From: Nitriliruptoraceae bacterium | GTDB taxonomy: Bacteria > Actinomycetota > Nitriliruptoria > Nitriliruptorales > Nitriliruptoraceae | Length of the DNA stretch: 14,235 nucleotides | Direction: 5' to 3' | Assembly (NCBI GenBank): GCA_007118045.1 | Contig: SKTG01000150.1 | Span: 1-14,235, forward strand | Shown here: positions 7,393-14,235 of the stretch, piece after piece | How positions within the stretch are numbered: the first letter of the stretch is position 1 | Layout: each line of letters starts with the position of its first letter | The notes under the pieces: generated by a model | What the model saw: only the letters and a program-made list of their open reading frames with translations | What the model was told of the DNA's origin: nothing | Database searches by the model: none | Made by a program: the position numbers and the translations under genes

Positions 7393-7653
7393 ATGCGACT
7401 CCCCGGCAACGCCCCCCCTGAAGGATCGAGAGGCAACTGCTCCCTGACGCTCACGCGATCGCTGATCGTCGGCTCACCCTGCCACCGTCCGATCCGGGCA
7501 TGGGCTGCCGGCACCGCGGCGGTCGTGCTCGGTGCCGCCTCGCTGCTATGGCCCACCGAGGTCGGCGCGACCTCTGGCGCCTGGGCCGTAGCGGCGCTGG
7601 CCTGGGGCTTCGCCTCGCCCTCTTGGCGGGTCATTGCGATCGCCGCCGGCTGA
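7393..7653 (+). pseudogene. Possible decayed membrane-protein fragment (HdeD-like?)
   Basis: The frame ending at 7653 has two hydrophobic stretches, beginning AAGTAAVVLGAASLLWP and GAWAVAALAWGFA, resembling one helix-pair repeat of HdeD/DUF308 proteins (G..sLLWP...GaWA..A). The preceding residues are polar, cysteine-containing and unlike a real N-terminus, and no ribosome binding site is convincing. I read it as a leftover of a degraded gene; it may equally be chance hydrophobicity in a GC-rich frame. Confidence 0.25.
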
Positions 7654-7921
7654 GCGCCAACAGGTGTTCTTCGCCGTTGTTCCGACAGGTCCGCTAGAGG
7701 TTCAGCCGTTCGTGACGTCGGTGCGGGCGGTCACAGCCGGAGGCCGCTCCCAAGCCCGCCGCTGGGTTTCCGACACGTGCCGGGTCGGCGGGGCTCCTGC
7801 TCCTTCGCCACGGTCCCGAACGACGTAGCGGGGCCTTGCGCCGAGGTACGTACCCGCCACCGGGTCACGGAGCGCGCGACGGACAGCAGCCGACCGGCCG
7901 CGGCAGAAGTCCGCGCGGCCG

Positions 7922-7927
7922 TATGCT
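7922..7927 (+). promoter_or_regulatory. -10 box candidate (TATGCT) for the CBS-domain gene
   Basis: TATGCT fits the actinobacterial TANNNT consensus and lies 32 bases before the GTG at 7959. No clear -35 box is visible at 17-18 bases upstream, and the palindrome seen before other genes is absent. Confidence 0.35.
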
Positions 7928-7958
7928 CCTGCCTCCCGGTCCGAAGGCATCCACGCAG

Positions 7959-9254
7959 GTGAACGGCATAGGTGGCCAGCTCGCGCTGGTCGGCTTCCTG
8001 ATCCTCCTCAACGCCGCGTTCGCAGGCTCGGAGATCGCGCTGATCTCGCTGCGTGAGGGGCAGCTCGCCCGGCTCGAGCAGCGCTCTGCGCGTGGGCGCG
8101 CGTTGGCGAGGCTCGTTCGCGAACCGAACCGGTTCCTGTCCACGATCCAGATCGGGATCACCCTGGCGGGGTTCCTCGCGTCGGCGACGGCCGCGGTGGC
8201 GCTGGCCGAGCCGCTGGTCGAGCCGCTGGGGTTCCTCGGTCGGGCCGCTCGGCCGGCGGCGATCTTCACCATCACGCTCGGCTTGACGTTCATCACGCTG
8301 GTGTTCGGTGAGCTCGCCCCCAAGCGGCTCGCCATGCAGCGTGCGGAGGGTTGGGCGCTGCTGGCTGCCCGTCCCTTGACGGTGCTGGCCCGGGTGACCG
8401 CCCCGGCCATCTGGCTGCTGTCGCGCGCGACCGATCTGACGGTTCGGCTGTTCGGCGGCGATCCGGACCGCGATCGTCAGGAGGTCACCGAGGAGGAGAT
8501 CCGCGATCTGATCGCGACCCAGTCCGCCTACACCGTCGAGCAGCGGCGGATCATCGACGGGGCGCTCGAGGTCGCCGATCGGACCTTGCGCCAGATCGTG
8601 GTGCCCCGCTCGCGTGTCGTGGGACTGCCGGCCGACCTGCCGGTCGATGAGGCGCTGGCACGGCTCGCGGCCGCCGGACACAGCCGCGCGCCGGTCTACA
8701 CCGACGGTCTCGACGATGCCGACCGGACCATCTCCGTGCTCGGGCTCATCGGGCACACCGGCACCATCGGCGACCACGCCCGGCCGGCGCTGGCGCTGCC
8801 GGAGACCCTCAACGCGGTCGTCGCGCTGCGCGAGCTGCAGACCCAGCGGCAGCAGCTCGCGCTGGTCGTGTCCGAACACGGCGGTACCGAGGGGATCATC
8901 GCCGTCGAGGACCTGATCGAGGAGCTCGTCGGCGAGATCTACGACGAGCACGACCGCGACATCCTGGCGGTCGAGCACCAGGCCGACGGCAGCATGCTGC
9001 TCCCTGGCACGTTCCCGCTCCACGACCTCGAGGATCTCGGTATCGACCTCCCTGATCACCCGGAGGTCACCACCATCGGCGGGCTGGTCGTCGACCAACT
9101 GGGTCGTCTCCCCGTGCCCGGCGACCAGGTCGATATCCACGGGCTCCACCTCGAGGTCCTCACGGTCCGCCATCGCGCCCCCGAACGGGTCCGCCTCCAG
9201 CAGCAAGCATCGAGCGACAGCGAGACCCGCGGGGCCAGCGCAACCGACGACTGA
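7959..9254 (+). CDS. CNNM/CBS/CorC-HlyC family membrane protein (putative Mg/Co transport)
   Basis: The 431-residue protein opens with a CNNM (DUF21) membrane domain: a first helix GQLALVGFLILLNAAFAGSE (6-25), the conserved FSTIQIG-type loop present as FLSTIQIGITLAG (59-71), and FGELAPK (116-122). A CBS pair follows at about 205-330 (MVPRS-like VVPRSRVVGL start; GIIAVEDLIEELVGEI end), then a CorC_HlyC domain (about 345-415). Members move or sense Mg2+ or related divalent cations, with CBS domains binding adenine nucleotides; substrate cannot be told from sequence. I prefer the GTG at 7959, since the first helix then begins at once as in relatives; the ribosome binding site (GCAGG) is weak, and an ATG at 7923 in the same frame overlaps the -10 candidate. 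The gene is intact, unlike those just downstream. Confidence 0.9.
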   Translation: MNGIGGQLALVGFLILLNAAFAGSEIALISLREGQLARLEQRSARGRALARLVREPNRFLSTIQIGITLAGFLASATAAVALAEPLVEPLGFLGRAARPAAIFTITLGLTFITLVFGELAPKRLAMQRAEGWALLAARPLTVLARVTAPAIWLLSRATDLTVRLFGGDPDRDRQEVTEEEIRDLIATQSAYTVEQRRIIDGALEVADRTLRQIVVPRSRVVGLPADLPVDEALARLAAAGHSRAPVYTDGLDDADRTISVLGLIGHTGTIGDHARPALALPETLNAVVALRELQTQRQQLALVVSEHGGTEGIIAVEDLIEELVGEIYDEHDRDILAVEHQADGSMLLPGTFPLHDLEDLGIDLPDHPEVTTIGGLVVDQLGRLPVPGDQVDIHGLHLEVLTVRHRAPERVRLQQQASSDSETRGASATDD

Positions 9255-9327
9255 CCTCGACCGACGCCGGACCTCGTCGGCGGTCAGGCCGGTCCGATGT
9301 GCCCTGCTCACCGACCGGACCCCGCGG

Positions 9328-9334
9328 CATGCTG
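9328..9334 (+). promoter_or_regulatory. -10-like box (CATGCTG) before the UspA pseudogene
   Basis: CATGCTGTCCTC closely matches the box-plus-start segment before the HdeD gene (CACGCTGTCCTC). The 17-bp palindrome is absent at the corresponding upstream position, so the box seems to be a general promoter part of this genome and the palindrome an added, specific feature. Confidence 0.4.
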
Positions 9335-9368
9335 TCCTCGGAAGTCGGCGGGCAGCGAGGAACAGGTC

Positions 9369-10155
9369 ATGTCCACCTCTGTTGGACCGCGCGACGAGGC
9401 GTTCGTGCCGCTCACGATCCTCGTCCCGGTCGACGGATCCGCGCTGAGCGAGCGATCGGTCCCGCTCGCGCAGCAGCTCACGCACGGTTCGACGCTGGCG
9501 TGCGCACCGTCACCGTCGGTGGCGACAGGCACCAAGTCGCTGCCGACCTCATCCTGGACGGCGACCCTGCCGGCGCCCTGCTCGACCATCTCGCCGAGCT
9601 CGACCGGACCCTGGTCTGCATGTCCAGCCACGTACATGGCGGAATCCGACGCCCGCCTGATCGGCAGCGTCGCTGAGCAGCTGATCCGTCATGCGCCGAT
9701 CCCGGTGATCGTGACCGGTCCACAGGTCGGCCGCGCCGAGGTGGGCGTGCCACGGACCCTGCTGGCCGGCTCCCGGACAGCCCCCGCCGGTCGAAGCTGC
9801 TCCAGCTGCTGGCTGCCTGGGCACCGCTGCTCGACGCGAGCGTAGAGCTCGCCCACGTCCGCTCGCCCCCGCGGCCGAGCTGTACGTGACCCGCACAACC
9901 GGCCAGCTCGCCCCAGATCGCCCGGGCCTGGACCAGCTGGGGCGGCCATTACGCGCCGACGGGGTGCCGGCCACGCCGCACGCGCTCCCAGGCAGCGACC
10001 CCGTGGCCGGGCTGCTGACCCTCGCCGACCGGGTGACTCCACCGGCGCTGGTCGCGGTCGACTCCCATCACACGGGCGAACACGCCCACCACGACGTGGC
10101 CTACCAGCTCATCCCCGGGTCACGCTGGCCCGTCCTCGCCACGCTCGGAACCTGA
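9369..10155 (+). pseudogene. Tandem universal stress protein (UspA), multiply frameshifted
   Basis: Two UspA domains can be followed only by changing frame four times. Segment one (ATG 9369 to about 9488) reads LTILVPVDGSALSERSVPLA, a textbook UspA start. The second (about 9488-9645, next frame) has DLILDGDPAGALLDHLAEL and LVCMSSHVHGG. The third (about 9648-9720) returns to the first frame with IGSVAEQLIRHAPIPVIVTG. A second domain continues with LLQLLAAWAPLLDASVELAH (from 9797) and, in a further frame to 10155, GSDPVAGLLTLADRVTPPAL and SRWPVLAT. The first domain also looks short between segments one and two, suggesting a deletion. UspA proteins bind ATP and promote survival under stress; this copy cannot make the full product. 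Its end overlaps the convergent gene's end by 36 bases. Several independent lesions favour true decay over sequencing error alone. Confidence 0.8.
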
Positions 10156-10798
10156 CGCCGGAACGTGGCCACCGTCGGCCAGGGCCTGCTCGAGCCGGTG
10201 GATGTCAGCGACCCACAGCTGCGCGGGCCGGCGACCTGCCACCTCGACTACGACCAGCCCGTCACGCCGCCACGGCACGACCCCGCGGAAACGGACCCGG
10301 TCGACTTCGTCGAGGGTGATGTCGAGCCGTCCGCGGCCCCACCAACCCCCGCGGGGTGTCGCCAGCACCAGCTCACCGTCGTCGGCGAAACGCAACTCGG
10401 CGACCATCTCCACATCGACCTCGAGCCGCTCGGCTGGGCCGGGCACGGCCCGGAACCGCAGCGTCGGGCCCGTCCACCCAGACGTGCCCCGCCAGTCCGT
10501 CGACCCGCCACACCCACCGAGCCCGGCTGCCATGCCCACGGGCCGCCTGCACGGCAGACATCGCCCCATCCGGCAGCTCCGCAGCCCCCTCGGCGACGAG
10601 CGGGGTGAGACGTCTCCGGGCCCACCCCGGCAGCAGCCACCGAGGCGGCCACACCACGAAGACTCCCGCAGGCGCGAGGTAGGCGGCGGCGTACACCGCG
10701 GCGTCGGTGATCCCGCCATCGCCGATCTCGATACCGATCTGGCCGGCCAGCCACAGCAGCAGCAACAGCGCCAACGGATCGAGGAACAGCACCGCCAT
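10120..10798 (-). CDS. Unrecognised membrane-anchored protein, frameshifted
   Basis: I do not recognise this family. From ATG 10798 the protein has two helices (LDPLALLLLLWLAGQIGIEI; AAVYAAAYLAPAGVFVVWPP), then a soluble part. At GGGCCC (10466-10471) the sensible reading switches frame: before it HVWVDGP, after it TLRFRAVPGPAERLEVDVEM, ending in a strand-rich region (LDITLDEVDRVRFRG) that could be a PH-like or other beta domain. One fewer C in that run would restore about 225 residues. Both frames turn arginine/cysteine-rich beyond the switch, which supports a true frameshift. The start overlaps the AI-2E transporter stop as TGATG, with GGAG upstream, so the two are translationally coupled and probably work together. 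The disruption may be a base-calling error or a real mutation. Confidence 0.55.
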
Positions 10799-11981
10799 CA
10801 GCCCAACTCCGCACCGTCGGAGACCGGCCCTCCGGATCCAGGCCCGTGAGCGTGGCGGTCCGGGGTACTGCGCCAGCTGCGTACGACGTGCCCTGCGACC
10901 GCGGCGACCGGGACGGCGAGGAAGGCGCCGAGCACCCCGAAGCTGATGGCACCGGCGGTGACGACGAGGATCACGACCAGAGCAGGCAGCTTCACGACCT
11001 GCCTGAGGATCAACGGTTCGAGCAAGTTGCCCTCGAGCTGCTGGACCGCGACGATCAGCGCCAGCACGACCAGTCCCAGCACGAGTCCACCGTGGGCGAG
11101 CGCGACCAGCACGGCCAGCGCACCTGCCGTCACCGCACCCACGATCGGGAACAGCCCGCCGAAGAAGACCAGCACCGCGAGCGGCAGGGCGAGCGGCACC
11201 CGTAGCAGCGCCAACCCGATGCCGATCGCGACCGCATCGACCAGCGCGATCAGCAGCTGACCACGGAAGAACACACCGAGCGTCTGCCACGCCTGCTCCC
11301 CGACCCGCGCAACCCGCGGCCGGAGGTGCGAGGGGGGGACGACCGCGAGCAGGCCCCGGCCGATCCGGCCGCCGTCCTTGAGGTAGAAGAAAAGCACCAC
11401 CAGCAACAGCACGGTGGCGACGACGATCTCCAGCGCCGTCATGGCCGCATCCAGTGCCGGACCGGCGAGCTCATCCAGGTCTCCCAGCTGCTCGCGCGCC
11501 CGGTCGAGCAGCCCCCCCACCCCGCCGAGATCGAGACCGAACGGTCCCTCGTCGACGAACCGTGCGACCTCGGCCACACCCTCGCTCGCGGAGTCGGCCA
11601 GCCGGGGCAGCTCAGCAGCGACCAGCGGCACCATCAACCCGATCACCAGCCCCATGGCGACGAACCCGGCGACGAGCGTGAGGCTGGCCGCCAGCGCGTC
11701 AGGCAGGCGCCGCTTCAACCGGTCCGCCACCGGCACCAGCAACGTGGCAGGGAACAAGGCCAACACCACCGGCACCACCACCAGCGACAGCCGCCCGACG
11801 ACGAACCCGACGATCACGACCGCGCCGGCGACACCGATGACCGCCCAGCCGACCCGCCCCGCGGCCAACAACCGCTGGAGCGGACCGTCCGCAGCCGCGA
11901 CCGCTGCGTCCCCCGGCGCCGTCGACGCTGGCGGGGGGCGTTCACGACGGGTCCAGCCCCCGCCGCGTCGTCTTCGCTCAT
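10798..11981 (-). CDS. AI-2E family transporter, N-terminal frameshift
   Basis: The membrane protein matches the AI-2E transporter family (YdiK/PerM/TqsA type): an N-terminal helix pair (GWAVIGVAGAVVIVGFVVGR), a soluble insert around VDEGPFGLDLGGVGGLLDRA, then helices with LFFYLKDG, FFRGQLLIALVDAVAIGIGL and the hallmark PIVG and NLLEPLILRQVVKLPALVVI. Members export small molecules or exchange Na+/H+; the substrate here is unknown. The best start is ATG 11981 with AGGAG 8 bases upstream (MSEDDAAGAGPVVNAP). That frame enters arginine-rich nonsense after a six-C run (plus-strand GGGGGG, 11933-11938). One extra C would join it to PPASTAPGDAAVAAADGPLQ and the transporter, giving about 394 residues. 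Without it only a TTG at 11871 or 11874 could start the protein. It lies 55 bases after the SRPBCC gene on the same strand and overlaps the next gene. Confidence 0.82.
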
Positions 11982-12036
11982 CGCGCGAGCTCCTGCGGTC
12001 GACCCCGACCGCTCGTGACCACGGTACGTCGCGCGG

Positions 12037-12492
12037 TCACCGGGCGGGTGCCCGGCGCACGAGCTTGCGCCAGCGGCGCTGGCGGTAGCGGTAGAACAGC
12101 CAGGCGAACACCGCCACGGGCATCGTGAACGGGCCCGCGTCGATCAGGACCCGGTCGGTGTAGCGCGACCGGTCGTCGTCGAGCCGCTCGACGATGATGT
12201 CGTGGTCCCATCGACGCAGGACCCCGCCCCACTCGTGGCTGGACAGCGTCATCGCGGCGTGGTCGACGCGGACGACCTCGAGGTGGTGTCGGTGCAGCGG
12301 CAACACCCCGCCCAGCAACAGCCACCCCTCGATCCGCGCGCCCTGTCCGAACCGGCCAGTGCGGGGGAGCCCGGTGATACGCAGCAGCTCGCGGGTGACG
12401 TACCGGAAGGCCTCCGGGGTCCGTGTGGCCGCCCACACGCGGCTGGCAGGAGCGGATAGCTCCACGCTGCGCTCGATCGTCACCGAACCCAC
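12037..12492 (-). CDS. SRPBCC family protein (polyketide cyclase/START-like)
   Basis: The 151-residue protein starts VTIERSVELSAPASRVWAA, the typical first strand and helix of the SRPBCC fold, a helix-grip pocket that binds hydrophobic ligands. It continues with F..G..IEGWLLL, LEVVRVDHAAMTLSS and RSRYTDRVLIDAGPF, which supply the remaining strands. The C-terminus departs from the norm: a hydrophobic stretch (PVAVFAWLFYRYRQRRWRKL) that may touch the membrane, followed by basic residues. The GTG at 12492 follows AGGAGG with a 6-base gap; another GTG at 12483 is possible, and the longer frame to 12561 lacks support. It heads a probable minus-strand operon with the AI-2E transporter and the unrecognised membrane protein. 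Ligand and reaction, if any, cannot be inferred. Confidence 0.85.
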   Translation of the reverse strand: MGSVTIERSVELSAPASRVWAATRTPEAFRYVTRELLRITGLPRTGRFGQGARIEGWLLLGGVLPLHRHHLEVVRVDHAAMTLSSHEWGGVLRRWDHDIIVERLDDDRSRYTDRVLIDAGPFTMPVAVFAWLFYRYRQRRWRKLVRRAPAR

Positions 12493-12644
12493 TCGGCACC
12501 TCCTCGTCTCGTGCCACGGCTCCGATCCAACCTCGGCCCGTCGATGGGTGGTAGAGGCCACCGGCGCTCAGCGGAGCGAGCGGCGACAGGGCTGTGCTCG
12601 TCGGGCGAGAGGCTCGGACCGGGACCCTGCGATTCGGCGCCGCG

Positions 12645-12650
12645 TAGGCT
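12645..12650 (+). promoter_or_regulatory. -10 box (TAGGCT) of a leaderless promoter
   Basis: TAGGCT matches TANNNT and ends 7 bases before the ATG at 12658, so transcription should begin at or next to the start codon. No purine-rich ribosome binding site is present between them. Leaderless transcripts are common in Actinobacteria. No strong -35 box is visible. Confidence 0.5.
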
Positions 12651-12657
12651 GCGGGCC

Positions 12658-14235
12658 ATGGCTCGCCCCGCACGACGACCGGGAGCCCTCGAGCTTCCCG
12701 GCGCTCCCCACGCACTTCCGGTCGATGAGGTACTCGCTGCGCTGCAGGTCGATGCCGAGCGAGGGCTGTCGCACCACGAACTGGCGCGGCGTCGCGGCGT
12801 GCACGGCCGCAACGAGCTCGGTGAGGACCGCGGGATCGGCTGGGTGCGGCTGCTGTGGAACCAGCTCGCCAGCGCGGTGGTGGTGCTGCTGCTCGGCGCC
12901 GGAATCATCGGGTTCGTCGTCGGTGAGACCGTCGAGGCGGTCGCGATCTTGGTGGTGCTCGTCGTCAACGCGGTCGTCGGGTTCGCGACCGAGCTGCAGG
13001 CCGCCCGGTCGATGGCCGCCCTGCGGGAGCTGATGGGCACGGTCGCCGAGGTCGAGCGTGATGACCGTCGCGACGAGATCGACGCGGGCGAGCTCGTCCC
13101 CGGCGACATCGTCGGTATCGAGGCCGGCGAGCAGGTCCCCGCTGACGTCCGGCTCATCGAGGCCGAAGGGCTCCAGGTCGAGGAAGCTGGGCTGACCGGG
13201 GAGAGCGACGCGGTCACCAAGTCGACCGACCCGGTCGCCGAGGACGCTGCGGTCGGTGACCGGTCCAACATGGTGTTCCTGGGCACGACCGTGCTGGCCG
13301 GCCGCGGCCGTGGCGTCGTGGTCGCGACCGGCCGTGGCACCCAGATGGGACGGATCGCCGAGCTCGCCGGCTCGGCTGAGCAGACCCAGGCGCCGCTGCA
13401 GCGCGGTCTCGATCAGCTCAGTCGCCGTCTGGCGGTCGGGGTCGTGGTCGGGGCCGCGGCGCTGTTCGGGGTCGGGTTACTCCGGGGCCGCGAGGTCGCC
13501 GAGATGGCCGAGATCGCGGTCGCGCTCGCGATCGCCGTCGTTCCCGAGGGGCTGCCCGCGGTCGCGACGCTAACCCTCGCGGTGGGGATGCGCCGGATGG
13601 CGGTCGGCAACGCGCTGGTGCGCCGGCTCCCGGCCGTGGAGACGCTCGGGTCGACCACCGTGGTGTGCTCCGACAAGACCGGCACCCTCACCCGCAACGA
13701 GATGGAGGTCGTCGACCTCGTCCTCGCCGACGGCGCGGACCACGACCAGCTGTGGCGGGTCGCGGTGCTGTGCAACGACGCCGACGTCGACCCCGATGGC
13801 GACCCGGTCGGTGACCCGACCGAAGTGGCCCTGCTCCACGGCGCCGCGGAACACGGCCTCGGCTGGCGGGAGCTGCGCGAGTCGAGCACCCGTGAGCGAG
13901 AGGTCCCGTTCAGCTCCGACACCAAGCGGATGGCCGTGATCATCGACGGGGCGGTGCTCGCCAAAGGCGCCCCCGAGGTCCTGCTCGACCCCGACGCGCA
14001 CCACGCTCTGATCGCCGCCGCGGAGGTGTTCGCCGGCAAGGCGCTACGCACCCTGGCCATGGCGCACGGCCCCGCACCCGGCGCCGACCCGGACGACGAC
14101 GCCCTCTTCGCCGAGCTGACGCCGTTGGGTGTGCTCGGCCTGCAGGACCCGCCGCGGGAAGCCGCCGGCGCCGCGATCGCCACCCTGCACGCCGCAGCGA
14201 TCCGGGTGGTCATGATCACCGGCGACCGGCCTGAC
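12658..14235 (+). CDS. P2-type cation-transporting ATPase (partial, C-terminus beyond window)
   Basis: This 526-residue open portion is a P-type ATPase. In order it has an N-terminal cation-ATPase segment (LPVDEVLAALQVDAERGLSH), a helix pair near 80-120, the actuator-domain TGES (180-183), PEGLP in the ion-binding helix (296-300), the phosphorylated D339 in DKTGTLT, the nucleotide-binding KGAPE, and MITGD at the very end. PEGLP and the N-terminal segment point to the P2 group (Ca2+, Mn2+ or Na+/K+-like pumps) rather than heavy-metal P1B pumps, which use CPC. Transport specificity cannot be fixed without the missing C-terminal helices. The first residues (ARPARRPGALELPGAPHA) are basic and non-conserved. 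The ATG lies 7 bases after TAGGCT with no ribosome binding site, so translation is probably leaderless. The SRPBCC operon diverges 165 bases upstream. Confidence 0.92.
   Translation, partial: MARPARRPGALELPGAPHALPVDEVLAALQVDAERGLSHHELARRRGVHGRNELGEDRGIGWVRLLWNQLASAVVVLLLGAGIIGFVVGETVEAVAILVVLVVNAVVGFATELQAARSMAALRELMGTVAEVERDDRRDEIDAGELVPGDIVGIEAGEQVPADVRLIEAEGLQVEEAGLTGESDAVTKSTDPVAEDAAVGDRSNMVFLGTTVLAGRGRGVVVATGRGTQMGRIAELAGSAEQTQAPLQRGLDQLSRRLAVGVVVGAAALFGVGLLRGREVAEMAEIAVALAIAVVPEGLPAVATLTLAVGMRRMAVGNALVRRLPAVETLGSTTVVCSDKTGTLTRNEMEVVDLVLADGADHDQLWRVAVLCNDADVDPDGDPVGDPTEVALLHGAAEHGLGWRELRESSTREREVPFSSDTKRMAVIIDGAVLAKGAPEVLLDPDAHHALIAAAEVFAGKALRTLAMAHGPAPGADPDDDALFAELTPLGVLGLQDPPREAAGAAIATLHAAAIRVVMITGDRPD

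Larger units (their letters stand above)
7192..7958 (+). other. Gene-poor region with traces of membrane-protein coding
   Basis: No intact gene is evident. From a TTG at 7262 to a stop at 7364-7366 one frame encodes a 34-residue hydrophobic peptide containing LSPAFGFTVVGLIIVFGSLV, which may be the remnant of a membrane protein. A second trace (7393-7653) is listed separately. From 7654 to 7920 I see nothing coding. TATGCT at 7922-7927 is a good -10 candidate for the CBS-domain gene. Confidence 0.35.

Noticed and set aside
7731..9485. A 584-residue minus-strand open frame opposite the CBS-domain gene
   Set aside because: Composition is that of an antisense shadow in GC-rich DNA, with no domain, while the plus-strand protein has clear family motifs.
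1..14235. CRISPR array, tRNA, rRNA or insertion sequence
   Set aside because: No regularly spaced short repeats, no tRNA-like cloverleaf, no rRNA segment and no transposase were seen on either strand.

Overview
This is a 14.2 kb stretch of very high-GC DNA with GTG/ATG starts, AGGAGG-type ribosome binding sites and TANNNT-like -10 boxes, so it is actinobacterial. SLH-repeat fragments, an HdeD-like protein, a MalT-like LuxR regulator and tandem universal-stress domains fit a deep-branching group such as Nitriliruptoria or Egibacter relatives. That placement is inference from protein style only.

Layout. Positions 1-427 hold two broken ends fused together: the N-terminus of an AbrB/MazE-type antitoxin and the C-terminal SLH repeats of a cell-wall protein. 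A conserved 71-residue protein (774-989) follows, then a full-length SdsA-type alkylsulfatase (1200-3092) and an HdeD/DUF308 membrane protein (3222-3794). An 876-residue MalT/LAL-type LuxR regulator (6430-3800, minus strand) converges on the HdeD gene with a gap of only 5 bases. A gene-poor stretch leads to a LapA-domain protein (6943-7191). Decayed membrane-protein sequence (about 7250-7660) is followed by an intact CNNM/CBS/CorC protein (7959-9254).

From 9369 to 11981 three genes carry single-base frame disruptions: a tandem UspA protein (four shifts), an unrecognised two-segment membrane protein, and an AI-2E family transporter. The last two lie in a minus-strand operon headed by an SRPBCC protein (12492-12037). 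Divergent from it, a P2-type cation ATPase starts at 12658, apparently from a leaderless promoter, and runs off the window.

How it may work together: the gene content points to envelope and stress physiology (surfactant ester hydrolysis, acid/envelope stress membrane proteins, ion transport). The most interesting signal is a 17-bp palindrome (TCACCCC-N3-GGGGTGA) found upstream of the alkylsulfatase, HdeD and LapA genes. In each case it lies exactly 22 bases before a CA(C/T)GCTG box, which suggests one shared promoter/operator. The regulator is unknown; the LuxR protein encoded between these genes is one candidate, without direct evidence.
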